A stretch of DNA of 64,000 nt from Aquanectria penicillioides (lineage: Eukaryota > Ascomycota > Sordariomycetes > Hypocreales > Nectriaceae), in contig PYIU01000002.1 in the NCBI GenBank assembly GCA_003415625.1, forward strand, positions 6,200,001 to 6,264,000, given 5' to 3'. A program made the translations under genes and the position numbers. The notes below the pieces were generated by a model. It was not told the DNA's origin. It worked only from the letters and a program-made list of their open reading frames with translations, and searched no databases. This document shows positions 11,888 through 23,134 of this stretch, one piece after another; within the stretch, counting starts at the first letter, position 1, and every line of letters starts with the position of its first letter.

Positions 11888-12365
11888 TTAGTGGGCGTTG
11901 TTCTTGTGGTGGCCTAAAAAGAGTCCAAGTTAGCTGCTGAACGGGTTTGGGGAGCTTGTCGCCGACGACCGAGTTCGGAGATACGTACGGAGGTGGAAGT
12001 AGTAGTTCTGGGCGTAACCGATGCTAACAAGGAAGACAATGGCGTGAATGATGGCTGCATCGCGGTCAGTAACTATGCGGTTCCAGGCTTCGAAAGCCAG
12101 CGGGATCAAGGGCGTCCTTACGCTTGACGGAAGGGTTCTTGCCGAAGTGCTTCTCCTGGTACTTGCCGAGGATTCCCTTGGCCTTGACCTCGGGGGCGGC
12201 ACCTCGGGGAAGCTTCTCGTAGAAGCTGACGACACGCTGCATGCGGATAGCATCAGGGGCAGCGCCAATGGCCTGTGTGAATTGATCTTGTCAGCCTCCA
12301 ATCCCTGATTCCAGCCATCGCAAAGCTCGGCGCGAATTCATCGTCGGTCGACCGGGGGGCCATCG

Positions 12366-12396
<31 letters not shown>

Positions 12397-12629
12397 AAAC
12401 AAGTCCAGCATCGAGCACATCCTCCTCTTCCTCATAATATTCCAAAAGAATATCATCGTGATAGATCGTGGGGGCTGCGTACCTTGGGGGAGGCGATCTG
12501 TTTTCACATTCCACGTTAGCAACGGAAGCAATCGGAGAACCGGGGCTGGCCGCGGGCATAACCGAGCAGAGTGTTTTCTCACCTTGGGGGGATGAGCGTC
12601 GAGAGCGCTCGGCGGGTAACGAAGCTCAT
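11888..12629 (-). CDS. atp17: Mitochondrial F1Fo ATP synthase subunit f (Atp17), frame broken by one base
   Basis: Subunit f is a small membrane subunit of the Fo sector of mitochondrial ATP synthase. Exons (minus strand) are 12629-12583, 12497-12483 (15 nt), 12272-12122, 12054-11989 and 11913-11888. All have GT/AG borders, with branch points such as GCTAAC before exon 2 and TACTGAC before exon 4. The N-terminus MSFVTRRALSTLIPP resembles the yeast Atp17 start. The middle carries MQRVVSFYEKLPRG, and the C-terminus is one membrane helix ending YAQNYYFHLRHHKNNAH. The exons sum to 305 nt. One extra C in the run at 12586-12591 would restore a 101-aa frame, with exon 1 ending in Lys like homologues. 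I therefore read the break as a sequencing indel, not a pseudogene. It shares a promoter region with the NDUFS4 gene. Confidence 0.88.
12368..12396 (+). repeat. 29-base G homopolymer inside atp17 intron 2
   Basis: Twenty-nine consecutive G residues lie in the intron between exons 2 and 3 of the ATP synthase f gene. Runs this long are rare in fungal genomes and are prone to assembly error, so its true length is uncertain. Confidence 0.8.
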
Positions 12630-12813
12630 GATGGCGGGTGGTCGGGGGTTTCGAACTCGAAGGAATTGCTCAATTGCCGCGTTGGTCCGTCGAGAGTCTG
12701 CGTGACGCTCAATTGCAGGGCTAGATGGGGTGGGTTTTCTGTCGAGATGTTTAGTTGCGAGGTTGCCGAAAAGCACTCGTCTGCCTCTTCGGCAAAACGT
12801 CGCTCCGCACCAG

Positions 12814-12818
12814 CCAAT
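12814..12818 (+). promoter_or_regulatory. CCAAT box in the bidirectional atp17/ndufs4 promoter
   Basis: CAGCCAATCAGCG contains a canonical CCAAT core, 122 bp before the NDUFS4 start and 185 bp before the ATP synthase f start. The fungal HAP (CBF/NF-Y) complex binds CCAAT and is a known activator of respiratory genes. Its action on this pair is inferred from position. Confidence 0.55.
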
Positions 12819-12939
12819 CAGCGCCGCCCTGTTCCAGCTTGCTCGACTTCGACAATCGCCGCAACCCACCACAAGCGTCGCCGTCGACAAAGAAACGCCC
12901 ACGCCTCAGTCCGTTCAATTGAGAGCTCATCGCGACACC

Positions 12940-13671
12940 ATGACCTCTCTCCGAACCCAGAGCGCGGCTCGCATGCTGCGAAGCGCTGCCGCCCCCCGCG
13001 TTGCCCTCGCCGCCGCCCCTCGCCGCTTCCAGAGCTCCGTCACCTCCGCCTCGGGCGCTGTCCCGGCTGCTCCCAGCACCACCAGCCAGCCCGATTTCGA
13101 GATCCAGGCGGACAAGGCCACTTCGTACGCGATTCCAATCCCCCATTGAGGCCTTCTCCCGGCCATGTGCTAACCGCTGACCAGCACCTACACCCCCGTC
13201 CTCAAGCGAATCCAGGTCGGCAGCGAGGAGATTCTCCCTGCTGCAACCATCTCGGGTGCCCCCATCGAACTCCAGGGCCGAACTGTTCGGTTAGTCTGAG
13301 CCAATTACGCTCCCTCTACAGCATTCGATTCCGATGTCCAGAAGTTGACAGTAATATGCAGCATCTACCAGGAGACTAAGCCTGCCACTCAGTCTGGTGA
13401 GTGGCGTGGCGAGCGATGGCGCATGGACTGGGATATCCTCCCTAAGGGCCACCGATGGGAGAACCCTCTGATGGGCTGGCAGTCGTCGGGCGACTTCATG
13501 CAGGGCACCCACATCAACTTCAAGACCAAGACGGATGCCATCCACTTCGCCGAGAAGCAGGGCTACGAGTACTTCGTTCAGGAGCCCCAGTCGAGGAAGA
13601 TCACCCCCAAGGCCTACGCCAACAACTTCCTGTACTCTCCTAAGAAGCTCAAGCACGTCAGGACGAAATAG
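12940..13671 (+). CDS. NADH:ubiquinone oxidoreductase NDUFS4-type (18-21 kDa) subunit
   Basis: This is an accessory subunit of mitochondrial complex I, on the matrix arm near the N module. Exons are 12940-13124, 13185-13289 and 13362-13671, giving 199 aa. Introns are short (60 and 72 nt). The first contains GCTAAC and CTGAC before CAG. The N-terminus is Arg/Ala/Ser-rich without acidic residues until the RRFQSS segment, as expected of a mitochondrial presequence. The core shows the family pattern: IYQETKPATQSG, WENPLMGWQSSGD, then DAIHFAEKQGYEY and a basic C-terminus. It is transcribed away from another oxidative-phosphorylation gene with 310 bp between the two start codons. Confidence 0.95.
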
Positions 13672-14141
13672 ACGGGGTCTCTCGGTTCAGTGCAGATGGC
13701 ATCATGTTGTAAATAAACTCTTTTTTTGTCAAGACACAATCAATGCATGGTATTTGGTTTCCAAAATCAAAAATTCCGCAACAACCGTCCCTTAGCCGAC
13801 CACCACCCAATGGGCTAGTTAGGAAGACGAAGCTCAATTGGAATTTGAACACACAGGATAGGCAATGGATTCATGTTCTTTTCCTTGTTTCAATTGTGAA
13901 TTTCAAGTCTGAATGCTCAGGCTGTGTCTCTGCAACAGAGGGTTGTCTTTTTATGTTAATCATAGTTCTAGACAATCCTTTCCCCAACGCCATGGAGATG
14001 TTGTGTCTCCGGATATCCTTGCCCATCTCTGGGGCCATCCTAAACGCCTGACAGGTATCTAAAAACTTCAACGCTAGCCTAAGTGATTCATCACTAAACG
14101 CCATAGGATCTTGCATCATGTCAAAATATATCGCTTAAAAA
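13672..14141. other. Intergenic between convergent genes
   Basis: 470 bp containing the 3' ends of the NDUFS4 and GID8-like genes. No coding frame or structured element is supported. Confidence 0.5.
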
Positions 14142-15369
14142 TCAAGTCATAATCATCGGTTCGTGACCATTCTCTCCTTGGGCGGCCCGTCTGTTGGCGT
14201 CAGAATCTTCTCCATGAAGGCCTATGTCAAGGCGATCAGGAAGACTCTTGCCCTTGTCACGAGCGGTGTTTTCAGCCCATACTCGCATCTTGACGAGCTG
14301 ACGGATGGCAGCTTCCCGTCTCTGAGATTGCCTTTCCAGGATGGCTCGGTTGACGTTGTCTGCCACCTCCCGACGAAGGTCCGGGTGCAGTAGCGCGGCA
14401 AGACGAGGCTCCAGCGAGTCGAGAGGAAACAGGAGCAAAGCCATGGTTCTCTCCAGGTCTTCCAAAAATTTGGAGTTCGTTGGTGCCCTAGGACCCAGTC
14501 GCTCCGTGGCGAACTTCAAAGCAGGGGCGATGTCACCACCGGTGGCATTGCATGTACGAATTAGTTCGACAAGCTGAAGCCGTAGCAAGGCAAAATGAAG
14601 CGCCTTGTCTTCATCTAGAATCTATGCGACTTGTTAGGTCTCCATTATAGGACACGAACAGTGCGAGTGGTGTAGCTCAGAGCAACAGAAAATAAAGTCA
14701 TAGAAAAGTGGTTGTGCCTCATCAAAGGCCCGAAGGCTCTATGAGTGGTGCATGTAAAACTCGTGTTTTAATCATATTGAAGGGGTTGCTGCGTCGAAAG
14801 AAAATAAAGGAAAGCTTACCTCGGGATCGAGATCATTCAGGGCCTCAATAGCCGTCTGAATATTCCCACCATGGATGCAGTTTTGAATCTCCTGTCTAGC
14901 CTCAATAGAGCCAGTATCCTGGTGGGGCTGCAGGTTGGCTTCCTTGGAGAAGTTTGCGGCGGCGTTGGGGTAGCCTTCCATGGTCAGGTAGTCCAAGATC
15001 AAGGCATTAATGTCACTACGGCATGTTAGTGCCCGCGATGATGGGGGTGGCAGAGTAACAAGACGAGTTGTTTCGGAGGTGAATCAGGAAAGAAGAAAAT
15101 TGATATCGTATTTCCGCATTATATGCTAGGAGAGATTCCCATTGATATAGCGTTCATCATATCACCAGTGCTCGAGGGAAGTCGGGGAAGAAAACCTGGA
15201 AAGTGGGGATAGGTCACTTACGTCTTGGGAGATTTGATCTCCTCGACGTGACTATCAAAGGCATGTCTGACCGGAGTCGCGGTGGATGCGGACGAAGTCT
15301 AGAGACTCGGTCAGCAACTGGATAAGGTCCTTGTAGCAACTGAAAAGCTGAAGCTGATGGACATACCAT
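14142..15369 (-). CDS. gid8: GID complex subunit 8-like protein (LisH-CTLH-CRA)
   Basis: Gid8 is a scaffold of the GID/CTLH E3 ubiquitin ligase, which in yeast degrades gluconeogenic enzymes. Exons (minus strand) are 15369-15367, 15298-15222, 15015-14820 and 14621-14142, giving 251 aa. Exon 1 contributes only the ATG, followed directly by GTATGT. Branch points GCTGAC, CACTAAC and CTAAC precede the three acceptors. A LisH motif (ALILDYLTMEGYPNAAANF, about residues 29-47) is followed by the CTLH block (EARQEIQNCIHGGNIQTAI) and the CRA part with LHFALLRLQLVELIR and FLEDLERTMALLLF. Order and length fit Gid8 rather than the larger RanBPM-type or RING members. It diverges from the uridine kinase gene. 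Confidence 0.92.
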
Positions 15370-17396
15370 AGTGACGAGTCGGGGAAAGGAATCGGGTAGC
15401 CAGCCGGCACTCGGAGCCACGGGAGGGGGAAAGAGGCCGTGTGATGGGATGATAGGTAGCCGCAGCTGGTGAAGCAGGCTGATGGAGGATGGTTCAGCGC
15501 ATCTGGGAGACTGAGAAGAGAGCCAGCCTCTGTGAGCGAGCGAGCCTCGTGGAGGAGAGAAAGCTCTGGAGTGGAAGAGGAAGAGGAATGTGGAGGAAGA
15601 GAGAAAGCAGAGCAGAGTTGAAAGCGATTGGGGGCGAAGGAAAAGAGCCGCCCGGTTTTCGTGGGCCCCAGGCGACGCACGATGGGGGGTTGGTGAGCCA
15701 ATCATGTGACCGAGAGGGTGGTCCACCTTGGAACTTCTGCCCTGCCCGGTGCCTGAGGATCGAAAGAGAGGGTTGCTGGCTGGCGGAGAAGCAACTCAGC
15801 CGCTCCGGGGTCAAAGCCCGCTGAGATGACAGGCTACAGGCGAGTGCACCACTGTAATTCAGTGCAGTCACCCATGACAGGCGTTGAAGCCTACATAGAA
15901 ACAGCGGAGAGGTTGCTGAAGGAGGAGAGGTAGGGTCCCTCAACCCGCACTTGGAAGAGGTCTCATCTCGGCAAAATAACCCAATACGGGCTGGGCCACC
16001 AAAGACTCGGCACGAAGAATCAAGATGCACGAGAAAACAAAAATAGGCCAAGGGCATCAGGATGTCCCAAGGGCAAGGCGGTTCTCTCACAGGCAAAGAC
16101 CACAACGAGGCTACGAGCTGTGAGACCCAAGGAGATGCCGCTGCCTCCTGCTAAGCTTAGTTCGGGGTCTGCATCTCCAATGTGACGTGAAAGGGCGGTC
16201 TCAAAAGCCGACCAGCAAAGCCTACCTACACGCCTACGGGCCTAGCTCACCAACACCCACAAGTCTGCTAAGCAACGACGAACGAATGCATGTGGGAGGG
16301 CGCTGCATGGAGAAGATCGCCCAGCAAGAAGGAAGCAGTGACCAAGTCAAGTCTCAGACAGGGTATCGTCTGGACTTGTCTTGGTTTCGTCACATCGATA
16401 ATCTCGTCCCCATGTCTGGCTATTCTCACGTGTGCCCGTAACAGGTAGGTGTCTATCCCGACGTCTCCTCACGTCTCCAGGAAAGTCAACTCGGGCCCAG
16501 GCCAAGCCACCCTCAGTGCATCACGCCGCCCAGAACCAACATGACCACAACCAGTTCGGGCGATGGGTCGTTTTCGCAGGTCCCCGGCCCAGTGCTTATC
16601 TCTTGAGACAAAGAGAGTCCCAAGAAGACAGGCGGCAGGTTCAGTCAAGCGGCGTCTAACTCGCCTGGGCTATGCAGGTTTGGGTACCCAGATAGAGGAG
16701 GCTAGGCCTCGGGTACCTTTATTAATGGCCCTCTCGCCTCGCCTCGCCTCGCCTCGCCTCGCCTTGCTGAAGCACCTTATTAGCTTCTGGCCGCCGGGCG
16801 CCGCCGTCTTGCGATTCAGCTGTGGGTTGTTGGATAACAGCCCTCTGTCAGCAGGCATTCTCCTCCTTTCCCCATCTTCAACTCCAGACACCTGTGACTT
16901 GCCCTCCGTTTTAGATCCTATCTCCTGTTGTTCTTGGTTTACCTTTACATTCAACACGCCCACACATCTTCGCCCTCTCTGTGTCCGTCCCATCAACTGC
17001 TGTCCATCAAGCTCGCGATCCATCAAGCTCGCAAACGGCTTGCCTCGCTATCTCTCGGTTTTCGAGGTGGATCCCGGTCCAACCACCCTGAGGCTTGTGC
17101 TCAGCCACAGCACACTCGCACATCCACTCACGCAATCGCTGTCTCTGTCGCCGTCGCTCTGCTGCACCACTGCCCTCAGCGCAACTTGCCGTGCCGTGAC
17201 AGGGGACAGACAGGGCTACCCTGAAGACGATGCAGACCCTCCACTGCTAACCAAAGCCCAAATTCCACTCCCGCTCGTATCCTCCGCCTTGTCTGGGGTT
17301 GTTCTTTCAGTATAATCCCTCGCACGGGAGCATCCCCATTTCATCTTAAGCCCCAAAAAGCCTCCGGCCGCGACACACGAGCCTCTGCTGTCCACC
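15370..17396. other. Intergenic, 2.0 kb between divergent gid8 and uridine kinase genes
   Basis: No gene is supported. The stretch has a CCAAT at 15698-15702 followed by CATGTGAC, and a (GCCTC)n repeat at 16736-16760. Pyrimidine-rich sequence precedes the uridine kinase ATG, consistent with a long leader. A 250-codon open frame (16563-17315, +) is low-complexity and lacks family features. Confidence 0.5.
16736..16760 (+). repeat. (GCCTC)5 minisatellite
   Basis: Five perfect GCCTC pentamers lie in the region upstream of the uridine kinase gene, flanked by one degenerate copy on each side. Confidence 0.9.
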
Positions 17397-19325
17397 ATGG
17401 CCGGAGTCGAAAGCCATGTCACGGTTCAGAAGCGAGCCTACTACTCGCCACCGTGGGCGGATGTCAGCATCATTGGCGTCGCCGGCAGCTCTGGCTCGGG
17501 CAAATCGACGCTGTCCCAGGCCATTGTCAAGCAACTCGATCTGCCTTGGGTCGTTATTCTGTCAATGGCATGTTCCCAGAATCCGAATTAGCCCACCGCA
17601 CGTCGTGCTCATTGCCTTCATAGGATTCTTTCTACAAATCGTTGACCCCCGAACAATCCAAGTTGGCTTTTGCCAACGAGTATGACTTTGACTCACCAGA
17701 TGTAAGAGAACTCCCCATATGATCTGGCCAATCCCAAGAGCAATTATGCTTCATGGTGATGAGAAGGAGAGAAAAACAATAACACGAAAAATGAGATGAA
17801 AGGAGACTAAACTTGTGTGATTTACCATAGGCAATTGATTTTGACATCTTGGTTGAAAGACTGCGAGATCTCAAGGCTGGGTGCGTTTGACCGCCTTCGA
17901 TTGTCATTAAGATGGTCAAACCTGATGCTAACTCGTGATAGAAAACGTGCAGAAATCCCTGTTTATTCCTTCTCAAAGCACCAGCGCCTGAATCAGACGA
18001 CATCCATCTACTCGCCTCACGTGCTTGTCTTGGAGGGTATCTTTGCCCTCTATGACCCTCGGGTCCTCGAGTTGCTTGACATGGGCGTAGGTCGACTGCA
18101 TCTTGATCACACCCTGGATGAGGCTGACACTGTTGCTCCCATGTCAGATTTATTGCGAGGCTGACGGAGATACCTGTTTGTCACGAAGAAGTAAGTTTTG
18201 TCTATAGCTAGCCAACAATCACGTATGCCACGAGAGCCACAGCTGAGACATGTTGAATTTTCAGTTGTCCGCGATGTACGAGAACGGGGCCGCGACATTG
18301 AAGGTGTCATCAAGCAGTGGTTCGGGTTTGTGAAACCCAACTTCGAAAAGGTTCGTTTAGTAGCATGTGACTAGAACTGGTGGAACAATGGCGGCTGATA
18401 CAGCCGTGCAGTATGTTGAGCCTCAACGAAAGGTGGCCGACCTCATCGTGCCTAGGGGAATCGAGAACCGTGTGGCCCTTGGTGAGCCTTCCCCTTGATT
18501 ACGAACCAAACACAAGACTTAGTTTACTGACATTGTTCAAGAAATGATGGTGCAGTTCATCGAGAAGAAGCTCTTTGAGAAGTCACGACACCACCGCGAT
18601 GCCCTGTCCCGACTTGAAGCCGCATGTAAGGAGGAGCCGCTTTCGGATAGGGTCGTCGTGCTCCAAGAAACATCACAAATCAAGTTTATGAACACCATCC
18701 TGCAGGACATTGATACTTCTGCGGAAGATTTCATCTTTTACTTTGACCGGCTGGCTAGCCTCATTATAGAACAGTAAGATGCCTCGAATTTCTGTGCGTT
18801 AGTATGATGGATTAAGGAGAACTAACATTGCAACTGTTTAGGGCCCTTAACAATGTCCAGTTCAAGGAGGCAACCATCGAGACCCCAACGGGTTACAAAT
18901 ACCACGGACTTGCGCCGAAGGGCGAGGTTTGCGCCGTCATCGTGCTCCGAGGAGGCTCAGCGTTTGAACCGGCGTTGCGCAAGACAATCCCCGATTGTCG
19001 GACCGGCCGCGTGCTGATCCAGTCGGATTTTTCCACGGGAGAGCCGGAGTTGCACTACTTGCGTCTACCAGATGACATTGGCAAGCAGGAGAGCGTGCTC
19101 TTGCTCGACACCCAGATGGCCAGCGGTGGTGCAGCACTCATGGCGGTGCAGGTACTTGTAGATCACGGCGTCTCGCAGGATCGCATCGTATTGGCAACGT
19201 ATTCGGCGGGCAAGGTTGGGTTGCATCGGCTAACGTCGGTTTTCCCCGATATCACGGTAGTGGTTTGCAGCATGCTGGACAACCAGGAGGAGCGATGGGT
19301 GGAGCAGAGATATTTCCGGTGCTGA
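17397..19325 (+). CDS. urk1: Uridine-cytidine kinase with C-terminal UPRT-like domain
   Basis: This enzyme phosphorylates uridine/cytidine to UMP/CMP in pyrimidine salvage. Nine exons: 17397-17567, 17624-17701, 17831-17880, 17942-18086, 18148-18190, 18265-18350, 18412-18481, 18542-18773 and 18842-19325. They give a continuous 452-aa frame. The P-loop GSSGSGKST is at residues 30-38, followed by DSFYKSLTPEQ, YSFSKHQR, VLVLEGIFAL and RDVRERGRDIEG, all uridine kinase signatures. The last third matches the uracil phosphoribosyltransferase fold: QSDFSTGEPELHYLRLP, then DTQMASGGAA, the PRPP-loop region. Fungal Urk1 has the same arrangement, and its UPRT part is often considered non-catalytic. Intron 1 begins with GC (GCATGT) instead of GT; the frame demands this. 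Confidence 0.95.
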
Positions 19326-20605
19326 TGCGTGGGCTGGATCTAGTTCGTACCTAGATATATAGCATGGCTGGTTCGGTCAGTGCGTGTTTTCTGGATCTGG
19401 GCAATGTCGTTGATCCAGCACATTTCAAGAACAAATAACAAACGCAAAGCAATAAATATGTGCGGGTATGCAGACACTCGCATGGGGAAGCATATCCTAT
19501 CATGCAAAAGAGGAGCAGAAAAAGAGCTCTAATGCGTGGTATGCGGCATATGAAAGCCGATCCGATCTCTCCGGCGAGGCCGTCATCGCCCACGATGCGA
19601 GGCCTGACTTCGCCAATAGTGACTGGAGGCGACACGGCACCACAGTTCGCCATCCACCAACCAACAAGTCGAGCGTTCGTCATCGAGCACTGTACAGGTC
19701 CACTCCCACCTTGACTCGGCAGCCCAGATCCGCATGCAAGCAAGGATCGATGGAGCATGAGGCGGCCGAACTACTGTCGACGCGCCCACTGGGACTGAGC
19801 CTTAGCCCAAGCAGGAGACGGCCCGTCAAAGGGCCCCGACCGTTCCGGTAAGGCGCCGGCGTGGTCGATCTGGAAAGGCCGGGCGATAGCGCAGACGGCG
19901 CTCTGTAGTCATGGATCAATCAATCATCGACGACAAGGGGCAGCGGCGGCGTTAGGTACTCGACACCTACAGAGTACAGACACAGGCGGGTTGCGCGAGG
20001 GTAACGGATCGGCAAGGGTCTGTTTTGAAAGCCAAGAACAAGGCCACGGAGCTCTCGCGGTGGAGACGCCGATAGTCGGTCGCCGGTCTTGGGAGTTTAC
20101 TGTCTGCCTTACGTACCTATCTGGGTTTTTATTTTTTTTTATGTATTTTTTTTTCATTGAAGATGCAGTGGCAGGCACGTTCCTGGTGGAACCGTACCGG
20201 AGCTTCCTTCCATGACGTAGTACAAGCACTGTGTCTAGGCAAGGTACCAACCTACCTTGCTGCCATCCCTCGCATGGCACCTCACCTTACCCAGCCAGCC
20301 ATTGCACCACCATGACCACCTTTTTTTCTAAACCACTCACATAATCATTCGCAACTTCGACTCTCTTTTTTTTCTTTGCCTCTTGCAACTTTGCCTTCTC
20401 TTCTTCTCGTTGCCACCACCCATTGGATTCTCTCAACCTCCTCCTCTTCCCTCCGAGGTGCCCCTCGCTCTCTCCATAGTGCGACATGGTGAGCTGGCAC
20501 TAGCTCCAAACCCCCTCTTGTCTCGAATCTCACCGTCCCTCGTGCCTTTGTCGCCTCTCATTCAGGACAAGCGAAGCTCGATTCTAGGCGATCCAAACTT
20601 AGATC
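19326..20605. other. Intergenic, 1.3 kb, no gene seen
   Basis: This lies between the uridine kinase stop and the NADH dehydrogenase start. The second half is T- and CT-rich, as in fungal promoters and leaders. An AGGTACC motif with neighbouring CCTACC lies near 20242-20256. No coding frame is supported. Confidence 0.5.
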
Positions 20606-22741
20606 ATGCCGGCCTCCTCTCTCACGGCGCTGCGCCTTGTGCGCTCTGGCAAGCCCACGGCTCTCATGAGCTCTCAATACGCCATGCCCCTAGTTGCTGC
20701 CCGTCGACAGTCCCCTGCTCAGTTGCGGAGCTTTGCCAAGCTCTCAAGAGCATCAGCAACCAACCGTCCCACGGCCACAAACAGCTCTATGCGACGCCTG
20801 CCTTCCAACTATTTCGTGCGGGCACTCTCTGGCAAGCCGCTCCCTCAGCGGAAGTCGCCAATTCTCAACTTCTGCTACCGCGGCGCTGCTTGGCTCGGCA
20901 CCTCGATCACCGTCTTTGGTCTCGGCGTTTTCGCATTCTTCCTCTACGACGCTAGCACCTACAAGGAAGCGCCCACACTCACTGATATTGATGTTTCCAG
21001 GCTTGCTCTTGAACCTCGCATCGGCGGCGTAAAGAACTTGCCCATTGCTGAAGCCTTCATCGATGATGATGACTGCGAAGACAAGCGACGTCTCAAGGAA
21101 AAACCGCACCTGGTCATTCTGGGCGGCGGATGGGGTGGAGTGGCACTTCTCAAGGAGCTGAACCCCGATGATTATCATGTCACTGTAATCTCGCCTACTA
21201 ACTATTTCCTCTTCACCCCCATGCTGCCCTCTGCAACAGTCGGGACACTCGAGCTGCGATCCCTCGTCGAGCCTATCCGTCGCGTTCTTAGCCGTGTCAA
21301 GGGCCATTTCGTTCGTGCTCGGGCCGAGGATGTCGATTTCAATAACAAGCTGGTTGAGGTTTCGCAGCAAGATGCGCACGGCAAGGAAATCAGGTTTTAC
21401 GTCCCTTATGACAAACTCGTCATCGCCGTCGGATCCGTTACGAATCCCCATGGCGTCAAGGGCCTCGAGAATGCCTTCTTCCTCAAGGATATTAACGATG
21501 CTCGATTAATCCGCAACAAGATTATCCAGAACCTGGAGATTGCTTGCCTTCCCACCACCTCTGATGAAGAGCGCAAGCGACTGCTCTCCTTCGTCATCAG
21601 CGGTGGAGGCCCCACCGGCGTCGAGTTTGCCGCTGAGCTCTTTGACCTTCTCAATGAAGACTTGACCAGACACTTCCCTCGACTGTTGCGCAACGAAATA
21701 TCGGTCCACTTGATCCAGAGCCGCAGCCACATTCTCAACACATATGATGAAACCGTATCCAAATATGCTGAGGATCGCTTTGCGCGTGACCAGGTTCAGG
21801 TTCTAACCAACTCCCGAGTTAAGGAAGTCTTGCCGGACAAGATCATTTTCAGTCAGAAGACGGATGACGGTAGCGTCGTGACCAAGGAGCTCCCCATCGG
21901 GTTCTGTCTCTGGTCCACCGGTGTTGCGCAAACCAATTTCGCCAAAGTTCTTTCAGACAGTCTGGGCAAATTCCAGACTAACCGACACGCTCTCGAGACG
22001 GACACACACCTTCGTGTAAATGGTGCGCCTTTGGGTGACGTTTATGCTATTGGCGATTGCTCCACTGTTCAAAACAACCTGGCCGATCACATCATCACCT
22101 TCCTTCGCTCTGTTGCTTGGAGAAAGGGCAAGGACCCTGAGACATTGCAGTTGCACTTTAGTGACTGGCGTGGAGTCGCCGAGGATGTAAAGCGACGGTT
22201 CCCCCAGGCTGTGAGCCACCTCAAGCGCCTCGACAAGCTCTTCATGGAATTCGACAAGGATCAGTCGGGCACTTTGGATTTTGGAGAACTACGTGAACTT
22301 CTTCGCCAGATTGATAGCAAACTTACATCTTTGCCAGCCACCGCCCAGCGTGCTCACCAGCAAGGTCAGTACCTTGCCCGCAAGTTCAACCGAATGGCTC
22401 GCATGTCTGAAGGTCTTCGCATCAACGAAATCCAAGATGGTGACGTCGATGCCGCCGTCCACAAGGCCTTTGAGTATCACCACTTGGGCAGCCTGGCCTA
22501 CATTGGAAACTCGGCAGTGTTTGATCTTGGTGAAGGCTACAACATTGCTGGTGGTCTCTGGGCTGTGTACGCCTGGCGATCAGTCTACTTTGCTCAGAGC
22601 GTGAGCTTCCGTACACGAAGCCTTATGGCCATGGACTGGGCTAAGCGAGGACTATTTGGTAGAGGTATGTTACTTGTTTCCAAGTGATTCAATTGTTTTT
22701 GCTGTATACTAACTCATATTACAGATTTAATGAGCTTCTGA
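20606..22741 (+). CDS. nde1: External alternative NADH dehydrogenase with EF-hand (NDE1-type)
   Basis: This is a rotenone-insensitive, non-proton-pumping NADH:ubiquinone oxidoreductase on the outer face of the inner mitochondrial membrane. It feeds cytosolic NADH to the quinone pool. Exons are 20606-22664 and 22725-22741, giving 691 aa. The Arg/Ser-rich presequence is followed by a hydrophobic segment (TVFGLGVFAFFLYDAST). Two Rossmann motifs follow: GGGWGG near 172 (FAD) and GGGPTG near 333 (NAD(P)H). An EF-hand (FDKDQSGTLDFGEL, near 550) is inserted in the C-terminal half, as in calcium-responsive fungal NDE1. The final exon adds only the tail DLMSF; the 60-nt intron has TACTAAC and TTACAG. 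Confidence 0.95.
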
Positions 22742-23134
22742 AGCAGCAAACCCATATGCACAAAGCCTTGTATTTTTGTTTCTTTTTGTTCTGGAGGCGT
22801 TGTTGGTAAGGGACGCCTAGGCTACGACGTTACGACGACAGCACTGCAGATTTCAACAATTTCATCATGAATATTTTGTCTTTCAGAGTATCCAGGTACT
22901 TGTAGGCGACAAATATTGCGCGGTTGTATTAGATCGACTTGTATTCCCGTCTATTTTGGCTCTTCGTGTACATAAACCATAGAACTGAAAGGGGGAGCAG
23001 AGCCAACTGGGGCACCAAAGATCCATGACCGGTATAAATAAAGAACAACAAAAAAAGTTTAGTCCATAAATACATTGATTCCTTTTTTTCGTCCGCTAAA
23101 CTCCAACACTGCTTTTGGTCTAGTTGATTGTTGT
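22742..23134. other. Intergenic between convergent nde1 and nop53
   Basis: 393 bp of AT-rich sequence holding both 3' UTRs. No other feature is seen. Confidence 0.5.

Noticed and set aside
12468..13379. 303-codon plus-strand frame across the atp17/ndufs4 promoter
   Set aside because: It overlaps two real genes in other frames and is an artefact of GC-rich sequence.
16563..17315. 250-codon plus-strand frame upstream of the uridine kinase
   Set aside because: It is low-complexity, CT-rich leader-like sequence without family features.
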